64,000 bases of DNA, from the NCBI RefSeq assembly GCF_900116495.1, contig NZ_FPAY01000006.1, positions 205,118 through 269,117 of the forward strand, in the 5' to 3' direction. This document shows positions 42,188 through 50,496 of this stretch, in pieces (the first letter of the stretch is position 1; every line of letters begins with the position of its first letter). This stretch comes from Arthrobacter sp. ov118. GTDB lineage: Bacteria > Actinomycetota > Actinomycetes > Actinomycetales > Micrococcaceae. The translations under genes were made by a program, and so were the position numbers. The notes beneath the pieces were generated by a model. The model was not told the DNA's origin. It did no database searches and worked only from the letters and a program-made list of their open reading frames with translations.

Positions 42188-42391
42188 ATGGCTACTGGTA
42201 CCGTCAAATGGTTTAACGCTGAAAAGGGCTTCGGCTTCATTTCCCCCGATGACTCCTCGCAGGACGTTTTCGCGCACTACTCCGCGATCAACTCCTCCGG
42301 CTTCCGCTCCCTCGAAGAGAACCAGAAGGTCTCCTTCGAAACCGAGCAGGGCCCCAAGGGTCCCCAGGCTACCAACATCCAGGCTCTCTAA
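42188..42391 (+). CDS. cspA: Cold-shock protein (CspA family)
   Basis: 67 residues, the standard single cold-shock domain. RNP1 is KGFGFISPD and RNP2 DVFAHYSAI, within MATGTVKWFNAEKGFGFISP and ENQKVSFETEQGPKGPQATN. It binds single-stranded RNA/DNA as a chaperone. GAAGGAC precedes the ATG, and a strong terminator follows 32 bp after the stop. Codon choice is highly biased (e.g. GGC, AAG, TCC), as expected for an abundant protein. Confidence 0.95.
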   Translation: MATGTVKWFNAEKGFGFISPDDSSQDVFAHYSAINSSGFRSLEENQKVSFETEQGPKGPQATNIQAL

Positions 42392-42422
42392 TTTCCTAGA
42401 GATCCGGGACCGTTAGGTTTCG

Positions 42423-42456
42423 AGCAGGGCCCGTCTTCGGACGGGCCCTGCTTTTG
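42423..42456 (+). terminator. Terminator of the cold-shock gene
   Basis: AGCAGGGCCCGTC and GACGGGCCCTGCT form a perfect 13-bp stem with a UUCG tetraloop, followed by a short T run (TTTTGC). It is a textbook intrinsic terminator. Confidence 0.93.
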
Positions 42457-42632
42457 CTTAACCATGCTTCCCACCGGCACCCCGGGTCGGGAACCGCAAC
42501 GTTTTCCGGTGTTCCCGTATCCCGGCGGGCGCGACGAGGGGGCGCACCTCGGTACCTTGACCCGCCGACCTCCCGGGTCCAAACTGCATTAAATAGCGAT
42601 CGAAGCAGTTCCGGTACCAATTTGGAGCGATC

Positions 42633-43970
42633 GTGCGCTCAACGTTCAAACCTTGGTACAGCAAAGCGTCAACGGCCAGCCAGTCGCTCACTGTGGTTCT
42701 AGCTGTCTGCGCCCTCGTTTGCGGCATCGCGTGCGGCTCAAGCCGTACGGCGAAAGCGGATGAGCAGGTGGCACGAGCAGCGGCGACCGTTGCCCAGAGC
42801 CGTGCCGTCGCCCCCGCTGTCCTTGTCTCGCAACCGCTCCCACCCGAGCCGGAGCCAGCCCCGAGTGAGGAGAGTGGACTGGACCCTCCGGAGTTCGGCA
42901 TCGCTTGCAAATCCATGGACTGCACGTTCAATCCGACGACGTCCTACCCCGACTGGGCCGCATGCAGCTGGGACGCGGGCGATGGCAGCGGCTTTCAGGA
43001 TTGGAGCTGTCAGGCAAATTTTCCGCACACATATCAGGGCTTCGGAACCTTCAGGACAACATTGAAGGTGGTGGATCCCAGGACCGCCGACGGACAAGTG
43101 GTGACCAAAACGAGGACGGTCACGCTTTCAGCCCCCGAACCCACGGATCCGACTCCGACGCCGGTACCCACGAACACTCAGACTTCGACGCCGGTACCAA
43201 CTCAGACGCCCGTACCCACGAAAAGGCCGACTTCGACTCCCGTACCAACGAAACGGCCGACGTCGACGGCGGTTCCCACGGGTCCGGAGCCTGTGGACCC
43301 GGGACCCACCGCATCATCCAGCGGCCCCGATCCGAGTTCGACGCCAACCGGCGATCAGACAAAGGCGCCAGGCCAAGAAGCGAAAAGCTATATGGATCAG
43401 TGCGGATACGGCAAGGTGGCATACTCACCCCCGAGTTCGCTGTGGCAGGGCGAAAAGAGCGAATTCACGGTCAGAATTGCCTTGAAAGGGTCGCTCAAGG
43501 ACCCCGGCACAGAGTTGCCCTCTGGCAGCCCCGTGGTCACAGCTAATCCCAGAGTCTGTGACCGGATGCGCGCCTATCTGACCGGTCTGGGTTTCGACAT
43601 CGAACGGATAGGGAATCCATCCGACGAGATCTCCCTCTCCAGCGAAGGGTCTGGGGGGTGGGGTTGGTACATCACGCCGCGAGAGACCGGACGAAAAATC
43701 TTAAAGATACGTTTGGTGGCGCCTGCGCCGAACGGCGGCAGCGATTTGGAAATTGAAACCTACTCCCGGGAAATCGATGTCAACGTCGGCCTCGCCTATC
43801 TCGTCGGCGTCGTTGCTAAAGACTGGGCTGCCCCCTTGGGCCTGACCATCCCCGTAATCGTGGGAGCAGCAGCGGGACTCTATGTACGATTCAAACGCAA
43901 CCGTCACGAGCCCTCACACGGAGCCAACGAGGGCAGGCACGACGCTCACCGCCAGCCTCGACGTCATTAG
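42633..43970 (+). CDS. Cell-surface PKD-domain protein with Thr/Pro repeat linker
   Basis: 445 residues; the GTG at 42633 has GGAG six bases upstream. A hydrophobic export segment lies at about 20-38 (LTVVLAVCALVCGIACGSS); the Cys could be a lipidation site. A PKD-like domain (about 100-170) contains CSWDAGDGSGFQDWSCQANF, then PHTYQGFGTFRTTLKVVD. A linker of repeated P-V-P-T-K-R-P-T-S-T units spans about 175-235. A beta-rich domain follows (SLWQGEKSEFTVRIALKGSL; GWGWYITPRETGRKILKIRL). A membrane segment (PLGLTIPVIVGAAAGLYV) precedes a basic tail. This suggests a surface protein anchored at the C-terminus. The function is unknown. Confidence 0.7.
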   Translation: MRSTFKPWYSKASTASQSLTVVLAVCALVCGIACGSSRTAKADEQVARAAATVAQSRAVAPAVLVSQPLPPEPEPAPSEESGLDPPEFGIACKSMDCTFNPTTSYPDWAACSWDAGDGSGFQDWSCQANFPHTYQGFGTFRTTLKVVDPRTADGQVVTKTRTVTLSAPEPTDPTPTPVPTNTQTSTPVPTQTPVPTKRPTSTPVPTKRPTSTAVPTGPEPVDPGPTASSSGPDPSSTPTGDQTKAPGQEAKSYMDQCGYGKVAYSPPSSLWQGEKSEFTVRIALKGSLKDPGTELPSGSPVVTANPRVCDRMRAYLTGLGFDIERIGNPSDEISLSSEGSGGWGWYITPRETGRKILKIRLVAPAPNGGSDLEIETYSREIDVNVGLAYLVGVVAKDWAAPLGLTIPVIVGAAAGLYVRFKRNRHEPSHGANEGRHDAHRQPRRH

Positions 43971-44103
43971 CACTCTGCTTCGAGTGCAAGTCCGTCTGCA
44001 AAGGCACAATTCGTGCTACCCCCGCGATCACGTGACATTTCCAGGAAGGCCCAGTTCAGGCCGCCGCCACCCCCCGTTCACGCGCGCCCGCAAGGATGGC
44101 CGC

Positions 44104-45732
44104 ATGACCTCCTTCACCCGCCGAAATGTCCTCAAAGGTGCCCTCGCCGCCGCTGGTGCTGCCGCCGTCGTCCCCGGAACCGCAGCCTCAGCAAGCACGG
44201 CAAAGCCGTCCGCCATCCCGCTGGTCCGCAACCGCCTGACCCTTCCCTCCGGCATCGCCACCGGCGACGTCACCACGAACTCCGGCGTGCTGTGGTCGCG
44301 TGCGTCGGGTCCCGGCCGCCTGGTGGCGAGCCTGCTGGCGATTGACGACGCCGGGTCCCCGCTCCGCGGCGGCCGCGCCTTTCAGCGGGTGCTCCGCGGG
44401 AGCGCCGCCGCCGAGGGCACGGACTTCACTGCCCGGATCGACGCCGAGCACCTGCCCGCCGGCACCCGCTTCGCGGTGAGCATGCATTTCGAGGACGCCG
44501 AGGGCAACGCCGGCGAAACCGCGCAGGGATCCTTCAGCACCGCACCCAACACGGGGCTGCTCATCAGCGGACGCCAGTCCCGCGGGCAAAGCTTCGTGTG
44601 GACCGGCGACACCGCCGGCCAGGGCTGGGGCATCAACCCGGACATCGGTGGCATGCGCGGCTACGCCGCCATGAACGCCACCGCGCCTGACTTCTTCATC
44701 CACTCCGGCGACACCATCTACTCCGACGGCCCCATCGCCGCCCAGGTCACCGAGCCCGACGGGCAAACCTGGCGCAACCTCGTCACCGAGGAGGTGTCCA
44801 AGGTGGCCGAGACGCTCAACGAGTACCGCGGCCGGCACCGCTACAACCTGATGGACCAGAACGTCCGCGCCCTCTACGCCGGGGTGCCGGTGATCGCGCA
44901 GTGGGACGACCATGAGACCCACAACAACTGGTATCCCGGCCAGATCCTCACCGACAGCCGCTACACCGAACGCCGCGTGGACGTCCTCGCCGCCCGCGGC
45001 CGCCAGGCCTGGCAGGAATACCAGCCCATCTCCGGGCTGGGCGGCCGGTCCAACGGAACCACCGGCTTCGAACCGGCCCGGATCTACCGCAAAATCTCCC
45101 GCGGCCCGCAACTGGACATCTTCTGCCTGGACATGCGCAGCTTCAAAGACCCGAACACCGACGGCAAGGAAACGCAGCTGATGCACATCCTCGGCCAGGA
45201 GCAGGCCGACTGGCTGATCAAGGAAGTTAGTAGGTCCAAGGCCACGTGGAAGGTGATCGCCAATGATCTCCCACTCGGGGTGATCGTGCCCGACGGCCCG
45301 ATCAACCAGGAGTCCTTGGCCAACCGCGACGCCGCCGCCCCCTTGGGCAAGGAACTCGAGATCGCCGGGGTGCTCTCCGCGTTCAAGCGCAACCGGGTTA
45401 AAAACGTGGTCTGGCTCACGGCCGACGTCCATTACTGCGCCGCCCACCACTACACGCCGGAACGGGCCGCCTTCACCGACTTCGATCCGTTCTGGGAGTT
45501 TGTGGCCGGGCCCATCAACGCCGGCAGCTTCGGGCCCAACGCCCTGGACGGCACGTTCGGGCCGGAGCAGGTGTTCTTCAAGGCCGGCGCCTACGCCAAC
45601 GAGTCCCCGCGGAGCGGCGAAAGCCAGTACTTTGGCCACGTGGACCTGGGCGAGGACGACGTCTTCACCGTCAGCCTCCGCAATGCCAAGGGCGCCGTGC
45701 TGTGGAGCAAGGCGCTGCAGCCGCAGCGCTAG
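44104..45732 (+). CDS. phoD: Alkaline phosphatase D (PhoD), Tat-exported
   Basis: 542 residues from the ATG at 44104. The Tat signal is TRRNVLKGALAAAGAAAVVP, cleaved near ASA. The N-terminal domain precedes the metallophosphatase core: SFVWTGDTAGQGWGINPDIG, FFIHSGDTIYSDGPI, VIAQWDDHETHNNWYPGQIL and VVWLTADVHYCAAHHYTPER supply the metal ligands. PhoD enzymes are Ca2+/Fe3+-dependent phosphodiesterase/monoesterases released outside the membrane to scavenge phosphate. No obvious Pho-box was identified. The gene follows the PKD protein by about 130 bp. Confidence 0.92.
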   Translation: MTSFTRRNVLKGALAAAGAAAVVPGTAASASTAKPSAIPLVRNRLTLPSGIATGDVTTNSGVLWSRASGPGRLVASLLAIDDAGSPLRGGRAFQRVLRGSAAAEGTDFTARIDAEHLPAGTRFAVSMHFEDAEGNAGETAQGSFSTAPNTGLLISGRQSRGQSFVWTGDTAGQGWGINPDIGGMRGYAAMNATAPDFFIHSGDTIYSDGPIAAQVTEPDGQTWRNLVTEEVSKVAETLNEYRGRHRYNLMDQNVRALYAGVPVIAQWDDHETHNNWYPGQILTDSRYTERRVDVLAARGRQAWQEYQPISGLGGRSNGTTGFEPARIYRKISRGPQLDIFCLDMRSFKDPNTDGKETQLMHILGQEQADWLIKEVSRSKATWKVIANDLPLGVIVPDGPINQESLANRDAAAPLGKELEIAGVLSAFKRNRVKNVVWLTADVHYCAAHHYTPERAAFTDFDPFWEFVAGPINAGSFGPNALDGTFGPEQVFFKAGAYANESPRSGESQYFGHVDLGEDDVFTVSLRNAKGAVLWSKALQPQR

Positions 45733-45757
45733 GGCGGCGCTCCCGCCGGCGTCGGGT

Positions 45758-46063
45758 TCAGACTGGGAGCATCAGGTCGACTTCCACGTCCACCTCGTCG
45801 CCGGCATGGATGCCTGCCGCGGACCTGATGGCCTGCTTGACGGGTAGGAGGTACGAGTTGCTCTTGCTGTCCGGGAAGAGCGACGTCGACCACCGCTGCC
45901 CGGCAATGCAGGCGCTCACCTTCACCGAACCGAACCCTTTGCGGAAGGGAGCAGCCTCGTCCTTGAGTTGCTCCGCCAAGGCCGACGGCAACGTGATGAA
46001 GTGCCAGCCGGCTTGCTCGCGATAGTGCCACAGTTCGGCGCGGAAGGCGTACGACGTCGTCAC
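45758..46063 (-). CDS. DUF1905 family protein
   Basis: 101 residues from the GTG at 46063 (VTTSYAFRAELWHYREQAGW). Other features are HFITLPSALAEQLKDEAAPF, GSVKVSACIAGQRWSTSLFP, and SNSYLLPVKQAIRSAAGIHA ending VDVEVDLMLPV. This beta-barrel DUF1905 fold is of unknown function and is often paired with YdeI/OmdA-type domains, absent here. The frame is open upstream to 46186, but the GTG matches usual family starts. It converges with phoD. Confidence 0.85.
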   Translation of the reverse strand: MTTSYAFRAELWHYREQAGWHFITLPSALAEQLKDEAAPFRKGFGSVKVSACIAGQRWSTSLFPDSKSNSYLLPVKQAIRSAAGIHAGDEVDVEVDLMLPV

Positions 46064-46191
46064 GCTCTGAGTATGACAGGCAGGTCGTATTTCTCGAATG
46101 GGCCTACTTTCCCGAATGGGTCGAGGAATTTGGGTTGCCGGGCGTCCTTCCTGGCAGCCTGAGGCGGCGCGCGCAGAAAGCTGCACGAAAT

Positions 46192-46223
46192 TGGGCCCTC
46201 CCCGGTTCCCCGGGAAGGGCCCA
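46192..46223. terminator. Hairpin between SDR and DUF1905 genes
   Basis: TGGGCCCT pairs with AGGGCCCA. After a C/A mismatch, CCCGG pairs with CCGGG over a 4-nt loop. It lies 18 bp after the SDR stop and probably terminates its minus-strand transcript. Confidence 0.75.
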
Positions 46224-46240
46224 TCCGCGCTTAATCCGGG

Positions 46241-47134
46241 CTACGGCGTCGGGCTGCCGCCGTTGACGTTAAGGGTCTCGCCCACCACGAAGCTGGACTC
46301 TGCCGAGGCCAGGAACACGTAGGCCGGGGCCAGTTCGGCCGGCTGGCCGGCGCGGCCCAGGGGAGTGTCCTTGCCGAACTCGGGCAGCGCTTCCTTCGGC
46401 TGGCCGCTACTGACCTGCAGCGGCGTCCAGATGGGGCCGGGCGCCACGGCGTTGACCCGGATACCCTTGGGCGCCAGCTGCTGGGCCAGGCCCTTGGTGA
46501 AGTTGTTGATGCTCGCCTTGGTGGTGGCGTAATCCACCAGCGTGGGGGAGGGGTTGTACGCCTGGATGGACGTGGTGTTGATGATGGTGGACCCGGCCGG
46601 CAGGTGCGGCACCGCAGCCTTGGTCAACCAGAACATGGCGTAGACGTTGGTTTTGAGCGTGTGGTCGAACTGCTCGTCCGTGATCTGCTCCAGATCCTCC
46701 TGCGCCACCTGCTTGCCGGCGTTGTTGACCAGCAGGTCCAGGCCGCCCAGCTCGCGCAGCGCGGTGTCCACCAGCTCCCGGCACGTGGCCGAATCCTTCA
46801 GGTCACCGGGCACCCTGACGGCCTTCCGGCCCGCCTTCTCGATCAGGTTCGCGATGCGGGCGGCGTCCTCTTCCTCCTCCGGCAGGTAGGAAAGCACGAG
46901 GTCGGCCCCCTCCCTTGCGAACGCGATCGCCGTGGCGGCGCCGATCCCGGAGTCGGCGCCGGTGACGATTGCCTTGCGGCCTTCGAGGCGGCCGGTGCCG
47001 CGGTAGCTGTCCTCGCCGAGGTCCGCCTTGGGCGTCAGCTTCGCGTCGAGGCCCGGCTCGGGCTGGTGCTGCTTGGGCGGCTCGATGTGCTCGTAGGCGG
47101 TGACGGGGTTCTTGAACGTGTACTGGTCGGTCAT
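46241..47134 (-). CDS. SDR family oxidoreductase (YhxC/GSP39-like)
   Basis: 297 residues from the ATG at 47134 after GGAGGAACATC. A hydrophilic N-terminal extension (VTAYEHIEPPKQHQPEPGLD) precedes the Rossmann domain: KAIVTGADSGIGAATAIAFA, LLVNNAGKQ, INTTSIQAYNPSPTLVDYAT with the Y-A-T-T-K catalytic pair, and PGPIWTPLQVSSGQP. This extended form is the general-stress/GSP39 type SDR, seen with stress-response genes; the substrate is unknown. A terminator hairpin follows. Confidence 0.9.
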   Translation of the reverse strand: MTDQYTFKNPVTAYEHIEPPKQHQPEPGLDAKLTPKADLGEDSYRGTGRLEGRKAIVTGADSGIGAATAIAFAREGADLVLSYLPEEEEDAARIANLIEKAGRKAVRVPGDLKDSATCRELVDTALRELGGLDLLVNNAGKQVAQEDLEQITDEQFDHTLKTNVYAMFWLTKAAVPHLPAGSTIINTTSIQAYNPSPTLVDYATTKASINNFTKGLAQQLAPKGIRVNAVAPGPIWTPLQVSSGQPKEALPEFGKDTPLGRAGQPAELAPAYVFLASAESSFVVGETLNVNGGSPTP

Positions 47135-47330
47135 GATGTTCCTCCGCATGGTTGGTCTGAACCGGACTGTGCGTCGTAACGCCGCCCGCATGATGCTAAG
47201 CAGGCTTAGCATTCAGCCTAGCCAGCTTGGCGTGGTGGCTGCAACAGACTTCGTCGTGTTGACTGAACTTTACCGGGCTAACCTCAGGCTCTCGGGGGAG
47301 GCAGCCGGCTGACCTATGGGTTAGGGGCTA

Positions 47331-47738
47331 TCAGCCCAGGGAAGACAGGAGTTGCTCGCAGGCCTTCTCGCAGCGGCGGCACGCCTCAGCGCAGACCCGG
47401 CAATGCTCATGCATTCCCGCATGCTGTTCACACTCATCACCGCAGGCTTTGCACGCCATCCGGCATGCCTCAAGGACGGCCCGTGTGAGGTTCGCATCGT
47501 ACCCGGTGTGGCGGGATAGGACGTTTCCGGTGGTGGCGCAGATGTCAGAGCAGTCCAGGTCGGTACGGATGCACTTGGTCAGATCGGCCACCATGTCCTC
47601 GCTCAGGCAAGCATCTGCGCAGGCGGTACAAGTCTGCGCACATTCGAAACATGCCGCGATGCAATCAGCCAGCTTCTGACGGTCAACACCGCCGAGGTCT
47701 TTCGGGTAGGTTTCCAGCATTGACGTGATGTGACTCAT
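47331..47738 (-). CDS. Cys-rich DUF326/four-helix-bundle copper-binding protein
   Basis: 135 residues with 18 cysteines arranged as repeated CxxC/CxxxC on predicted helices: ADCIAACFECAQTCTACADA, TKCIRTDLDCSDICATTGNV, EACRMACKACGDECEQHAGM and HEHCRVCAEACRRCEKACEQ. This matches the DUF326 family related to Csp copper-storage proteins, in which the bundle interior binds many Cu(I) ions. No Tat or Sec signal is present, so it would be cytosolic. No copper pump or regulator gene is adjacent. Confidence 0.9.
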   Translation of the reverse strand: MSHITSMLETYPKDLGGVDRQKLADCIAACFECAQTCTACADACLSEDMVADLTKCIRTDLDCSDICATTGNVLSRHTGYDANLTRAVLEACRMACKACGDECEQHAGMHEHCRVCAEACRRCEKACEQLLSSLG

Positions 47739-47912
47739 TGGTCTGCTCCTGATCCATAGACGAAGAGAGGAATCGGCGGGCCGCCGCCCTATATAGACGG
47801 TAGCCTTCCTACTCCGGGCTTGCGAAGGGCACAGAAGCAGGCGGAGTCGGAACGGAAGTCCGGGAGGGCAGTGCGGCGGCTCGGCGGACGTCGTCCGGAA
47901 CTTGGGAACGGC

Positions 47913-48650
47913 CTAGGAGCTCGCAGCCGCGATGAGCTCCGCACTGCGGATCCGAATGGCAGGAAGGCTGCCGCCCAGGCCGCCGAGGACGATGCCGGCG
48001 TCGGCCGCCTGCAGCGCGGACTCGGCTGTGGCGAGCCCGTCGGCGCGGAGGCTGACCAGGGACTCCACGAGCCGGAAGGCCAAGTCCCCAACCTGGCCGG
48101 TACTGCTCCAGCCGTTCCCCGGGAGCTCCGAGCCCAGGCGCTGGTACAGGCTCCGGAGCTCCATCCGGTCCGCCATAAATCTCTGGAACCGGGCACTGCG
48201 CGCCTCCGGCAGGTTGTAGAGCACCCCGAGGTTCCACCGGGCATCGCACAGCTGGGTTCCGTCATGGAGGGCGACGGCGTGGAGCCGCGCCGCTACCGCC
48301 ACGTGGCTGCGGTCCCCGGCGCTGTGACCGTCGCTGTCGTCGTCGACGGCGTTGACGGCGTCGCTTCCATTGCCGCTGGCGGTGTCCGCGCACATGGCGC
48401 GGGCAAAGGCGAGCCCGCTGGCCACCGTGCCGGCCAGCAGGACCTCAAGGATGTCATCCTTGGTGCTGAAGTGGTGGTACAGGGACGACTGGCGCATCCC
48501 CACGGCGTCCGCGATGGAGCGGGTTGAGGTGTTGGCGTACCCCTGCGTGGTGAAGAGTTCGGCGGCGGCGTCGAGGATTTCCTCGCGGGCGGTGGCTCCA
48601 GGGCGGGAGGGTTGCTGTTTGCGGGGGCGCCCCGGTCCGGTTGGTGTCAC
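47913..48650 (-). CDS. TetR-family regulator of the urea/guanidine carboxylase operon
   Basis: 245 residues from the GTG at 48650. The N-terminal HTH is TAREEILDAAAELFTTQGYA then NTSTRSIADAVGMRQSSLYH and HFSTKDDILEVLLAGTVASG. The C-terminal ligand domain contains a low-complexity Asp/Gly/Ser stretch (about 90-110) and a helical end. It is divergent from the permease/carboxylase operon with a ~240-bp intergenic region holding two direct repeats, so it probably represses that operon in response to a nitrogen compound. It could also act elsewhere. Confidence 0.87.
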   Translation of the reverse strand: MTPTGPGRPRKQQPSRPGATAREEILDAAAELFTTQGYANTSTRSIADAVGMRQSSLYHHFSTKDDILEVLLAGTVASGLAFARAMCADTASGNGSDAVNAVDDDSDGHSAGDRSHVAVAARLHAVALHDGTQLCDARWNLGVLYNLPEARSARFQRFMADRMELRSLYQRLGSELPGNGWSSTGQVGDLAFRLVESLVSLRADGLATAESALQAADAGIVLGGLGGSLPAIRIRSAELIAAASS

Positions 48651-48738
48651 GGTTCATTCTTGCACCCCGTCGCGGTCCATGACGCCGGTCCGCGACGCCG
48701 CACGAGGCTTGGTGAGGAGGGGGAAACGCCCCGGAAAT

Positions 48739-48809
48739 AAACCGTCAATCAGCCTTTTACACGGGGGAAACGAGTTCGGGATGTTCGGCTGTAAAACTAT
48801 CAATCGACC
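48739..48809. promoter_or_regulatory. Direct repeats in the TetR/permease intergenic region
   Basis: AAACCGTCAATCAGCC (48739-48754) and AAACTATCAATCGACC (48794-48809) agree at 12 of 16 positions, 55 bp apart. They are candidate binding sites for the divergent TetR protein. I looked here for a ykkC/guanidine-I riboswitch and saw none of its conserved blocks. Confidence 0.5.
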
Positions 48810-48889
48810 GGTATTCTGCAGCGTCGAGCCCAGGACTGCATTTGCCGGAACGCATGAACCCCCACGCCGTTCCAGCCCCGGAGTTTCCG

Positions 48890-50419
48890 ATGACATCCAC
48901 CGTTCTTCCCTCATCCGCGCAGACGGACGACGCAGACCTCACGTCCCTTGGCTACGAGCCGGCCCTGCACCGCAAGCTGGGCCGGTACGCCTCGTTCGCG
49001 GCGGGCTTCTCCTTCGTGTCCATCCTGACCACCATCTTCCAGCTCTTCGCCTTCGGCTACTCCTTTGCCGGCCCGGCGTTCTTCTGGACGTGGCCGGTGG
49101 TGCTGATCGGCCAGCTGCTGGTGGCCCTGAACTTCGCCGAACTCGCCGCCCGCTACCCGCTCTCCGGGGCCGTGTACCAGTGGGCACGGCGCGTCGGCGG
49201 CGAAACGGTGGGCTGGTTCGCGGGCTGGTTCATGGCTCTGGCCCAGGTGGTGACAGCCGCCGCGGCCGCGATCGCGCTCCAGGTGGTGCTGCCCCAGCTC
49301 TGGGAAGGGTTCCAGCTGGTGGGAGGCGATCCGGCGTTGAACACCACCACCGGTGCCGCCAACGCCGTCGTCCTCGGTGCCATCCTGCTGGTGGCCACCA
49401 CGGTGATCAACTCACTCGGCGTCAAACTGATGGCCCACGTGAACTCGGTGGGGGTGACATGCGAGATCATCGGCGTCGCCGCCGTCATCCTGGCGCTCAT
49501 CACGGCTGCCCAGCGCGGACCGGACGTGGTGATGGACACCACCGTCCTGCAGGGAACCGACCTGGGAGCCGTCGGCGCGTTCATGGTCTCTGGCCTGATG
49601 GCCGCCTACGTCATGGTGGGCTTCAACTCCGCCGGTGAGCTCTCCGAAGAGACGAAATCGCCGCGGCGCACGGCACCCCGGACCATCCTGTCCGCCCTGA
49701 TCATCTCCGGGATCGGCGGGGGACTGATGATTATCACGGCGCTGATGGCCGCGCCAAGCCTCGACGACGGCCGGCTCGCCACCGAGGGCCTGCCCTACGT
49801 GCTGACCGCCGTCCTGGGCACCTTCTGGGGCAAGGTTCTGCTGGTGGACGTGGCCGTGGCCATCTTCGTCTGCACCCTGGCCATCCAGACGGCCGGTTCG
49901 CGCCTGGTGTTCTCCATGGCCCGCGACGGCAAGCTCCCCGCCTCGGCGCTGCTCTCCTCCGTCCACCCCGTCCGGGGCACCCCGATGTGGCCCTCGATCG
50001 CCATCGGCGCCCTGGCCGTGGGCGTGCTGGCCATCAACGTCGGCAACGCCGCCCTCTTCACCACGCTCTGCAGCGTCTGCATCGTGATGGTGTACCTGGC
50101 CTACCTGTTGGTCACCGTGCCGCAGCTGCTCAACCGGCTCCGCGGCGACTGGGACCGGGTGGGCCAGACCATGCCGGCAGGGCTGTTCACCCTGGGACGC
50201 TGGGGCCTGCCCGTCAACATCCTCGCTGTGCTCTACGGCGCCGTGATGGTGGTCAACCTCGCCTGGCCCCGGCCCGAGGTCTACGACCCCTCCGGCGAAA
50301 ACGGACTTCTGCTCTGGTCCGCGCCGCTGATGGTGGGCATCGTGCTCCTCCTCGGCATCTGGATCCGGCGCTCCATTGCCCGGACTGCCGCCCAGACGGC
50401 CGGCCTGGCCAAGGCCTGA
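48890..50419 (+). CDS. APC-family amino acid/urea-type permease
   Basis: About 509 residues from the ATG at 48890 (MTSTVLPSSAQTDDADLTSL); earlier in-frame TTG/ATG codons exist at 48842 and 48854. About twelve membrane segments. The APC signature region is FAAGFSFVSILTTIFQLFAF, NFAELAARYPLSGAVYQWAR and MVGFNSAGELSEETKSPRRT. Similar permeases accompany urea carboxylase/allophanate hydrolase operons and are thought to import the substrate or a related nitrogen compound. UAAP1 starts 77 bp downstream; all following genes overlap. Confidence 0.9.
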   Translation: MTSTVLPSSAQTDDADLTSLGYEPALHRKLGRYASFAAGFSFVSILTTIFQLFAFGYSFAGPAFFWTWPVVLIGQLLVALNFAELAARYPLSGAVYQWARRVGGETVGWFAGWFMALAQVVTAAAAAIALQVVLPQLWEGFQLVGGDPALNTTTGAANAVVLGAILLVATTVINSLGVKLMAHVNSVGVTCEIIGVAAVILALITAAQRGPDVVMDTTVLQGTDLGAVGAFMVSGLMAAYVMVGFNSAGELSEETKSPRRTAPRTILSALIISGIGGGLMIITALMAAPSLDDGRLATEGLPYVLTAVLGTFWGKVLLVDVAVAIFVCTLAIQTAGSRLVFSMARDGKLPASALLSSVHPVRGTPMWPSIAIGALAVGVLAINVGNAALFTTLCSVCIVMVYLAYLLVTVPQLLNRLRGDWDRVGQTMPAGLFTLGRWGLPVNILAVLYGAVMVVNLAWPRPEVYDPSGENGLLLWSAPLMVGIVLLLGIWIRRSIARTAAQTAGLAKA

Positions 50420-50496
50420 CCTGCCGGTTCCTTTCCGCCCACCTGACTCTGACCACCCCAGCGGACACTTCCGCGGCCGCCCACCTCAGGATTGAC

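Noticed and set aside
43135..43290. Tandem repeats that might suggest a CRISPR array
   Set aside because: The repeats are short, in frame and encode a Thr/Pro linker inside a surface protein; there are no spacers and no cas genes.
44188..45639. A 483-codon open frame antisense to phoD
   Set aside because: It is the shadow of a gene with complete PhoD metal-binding motifs.
48650..48890. Possible guanidine-I (ykkC) riboswitch before the permease
   Set aside because: The conserved blocks of the class could not be found by eye; TetR-type direct repeats are the more visible signal. A covariance search would settle it.
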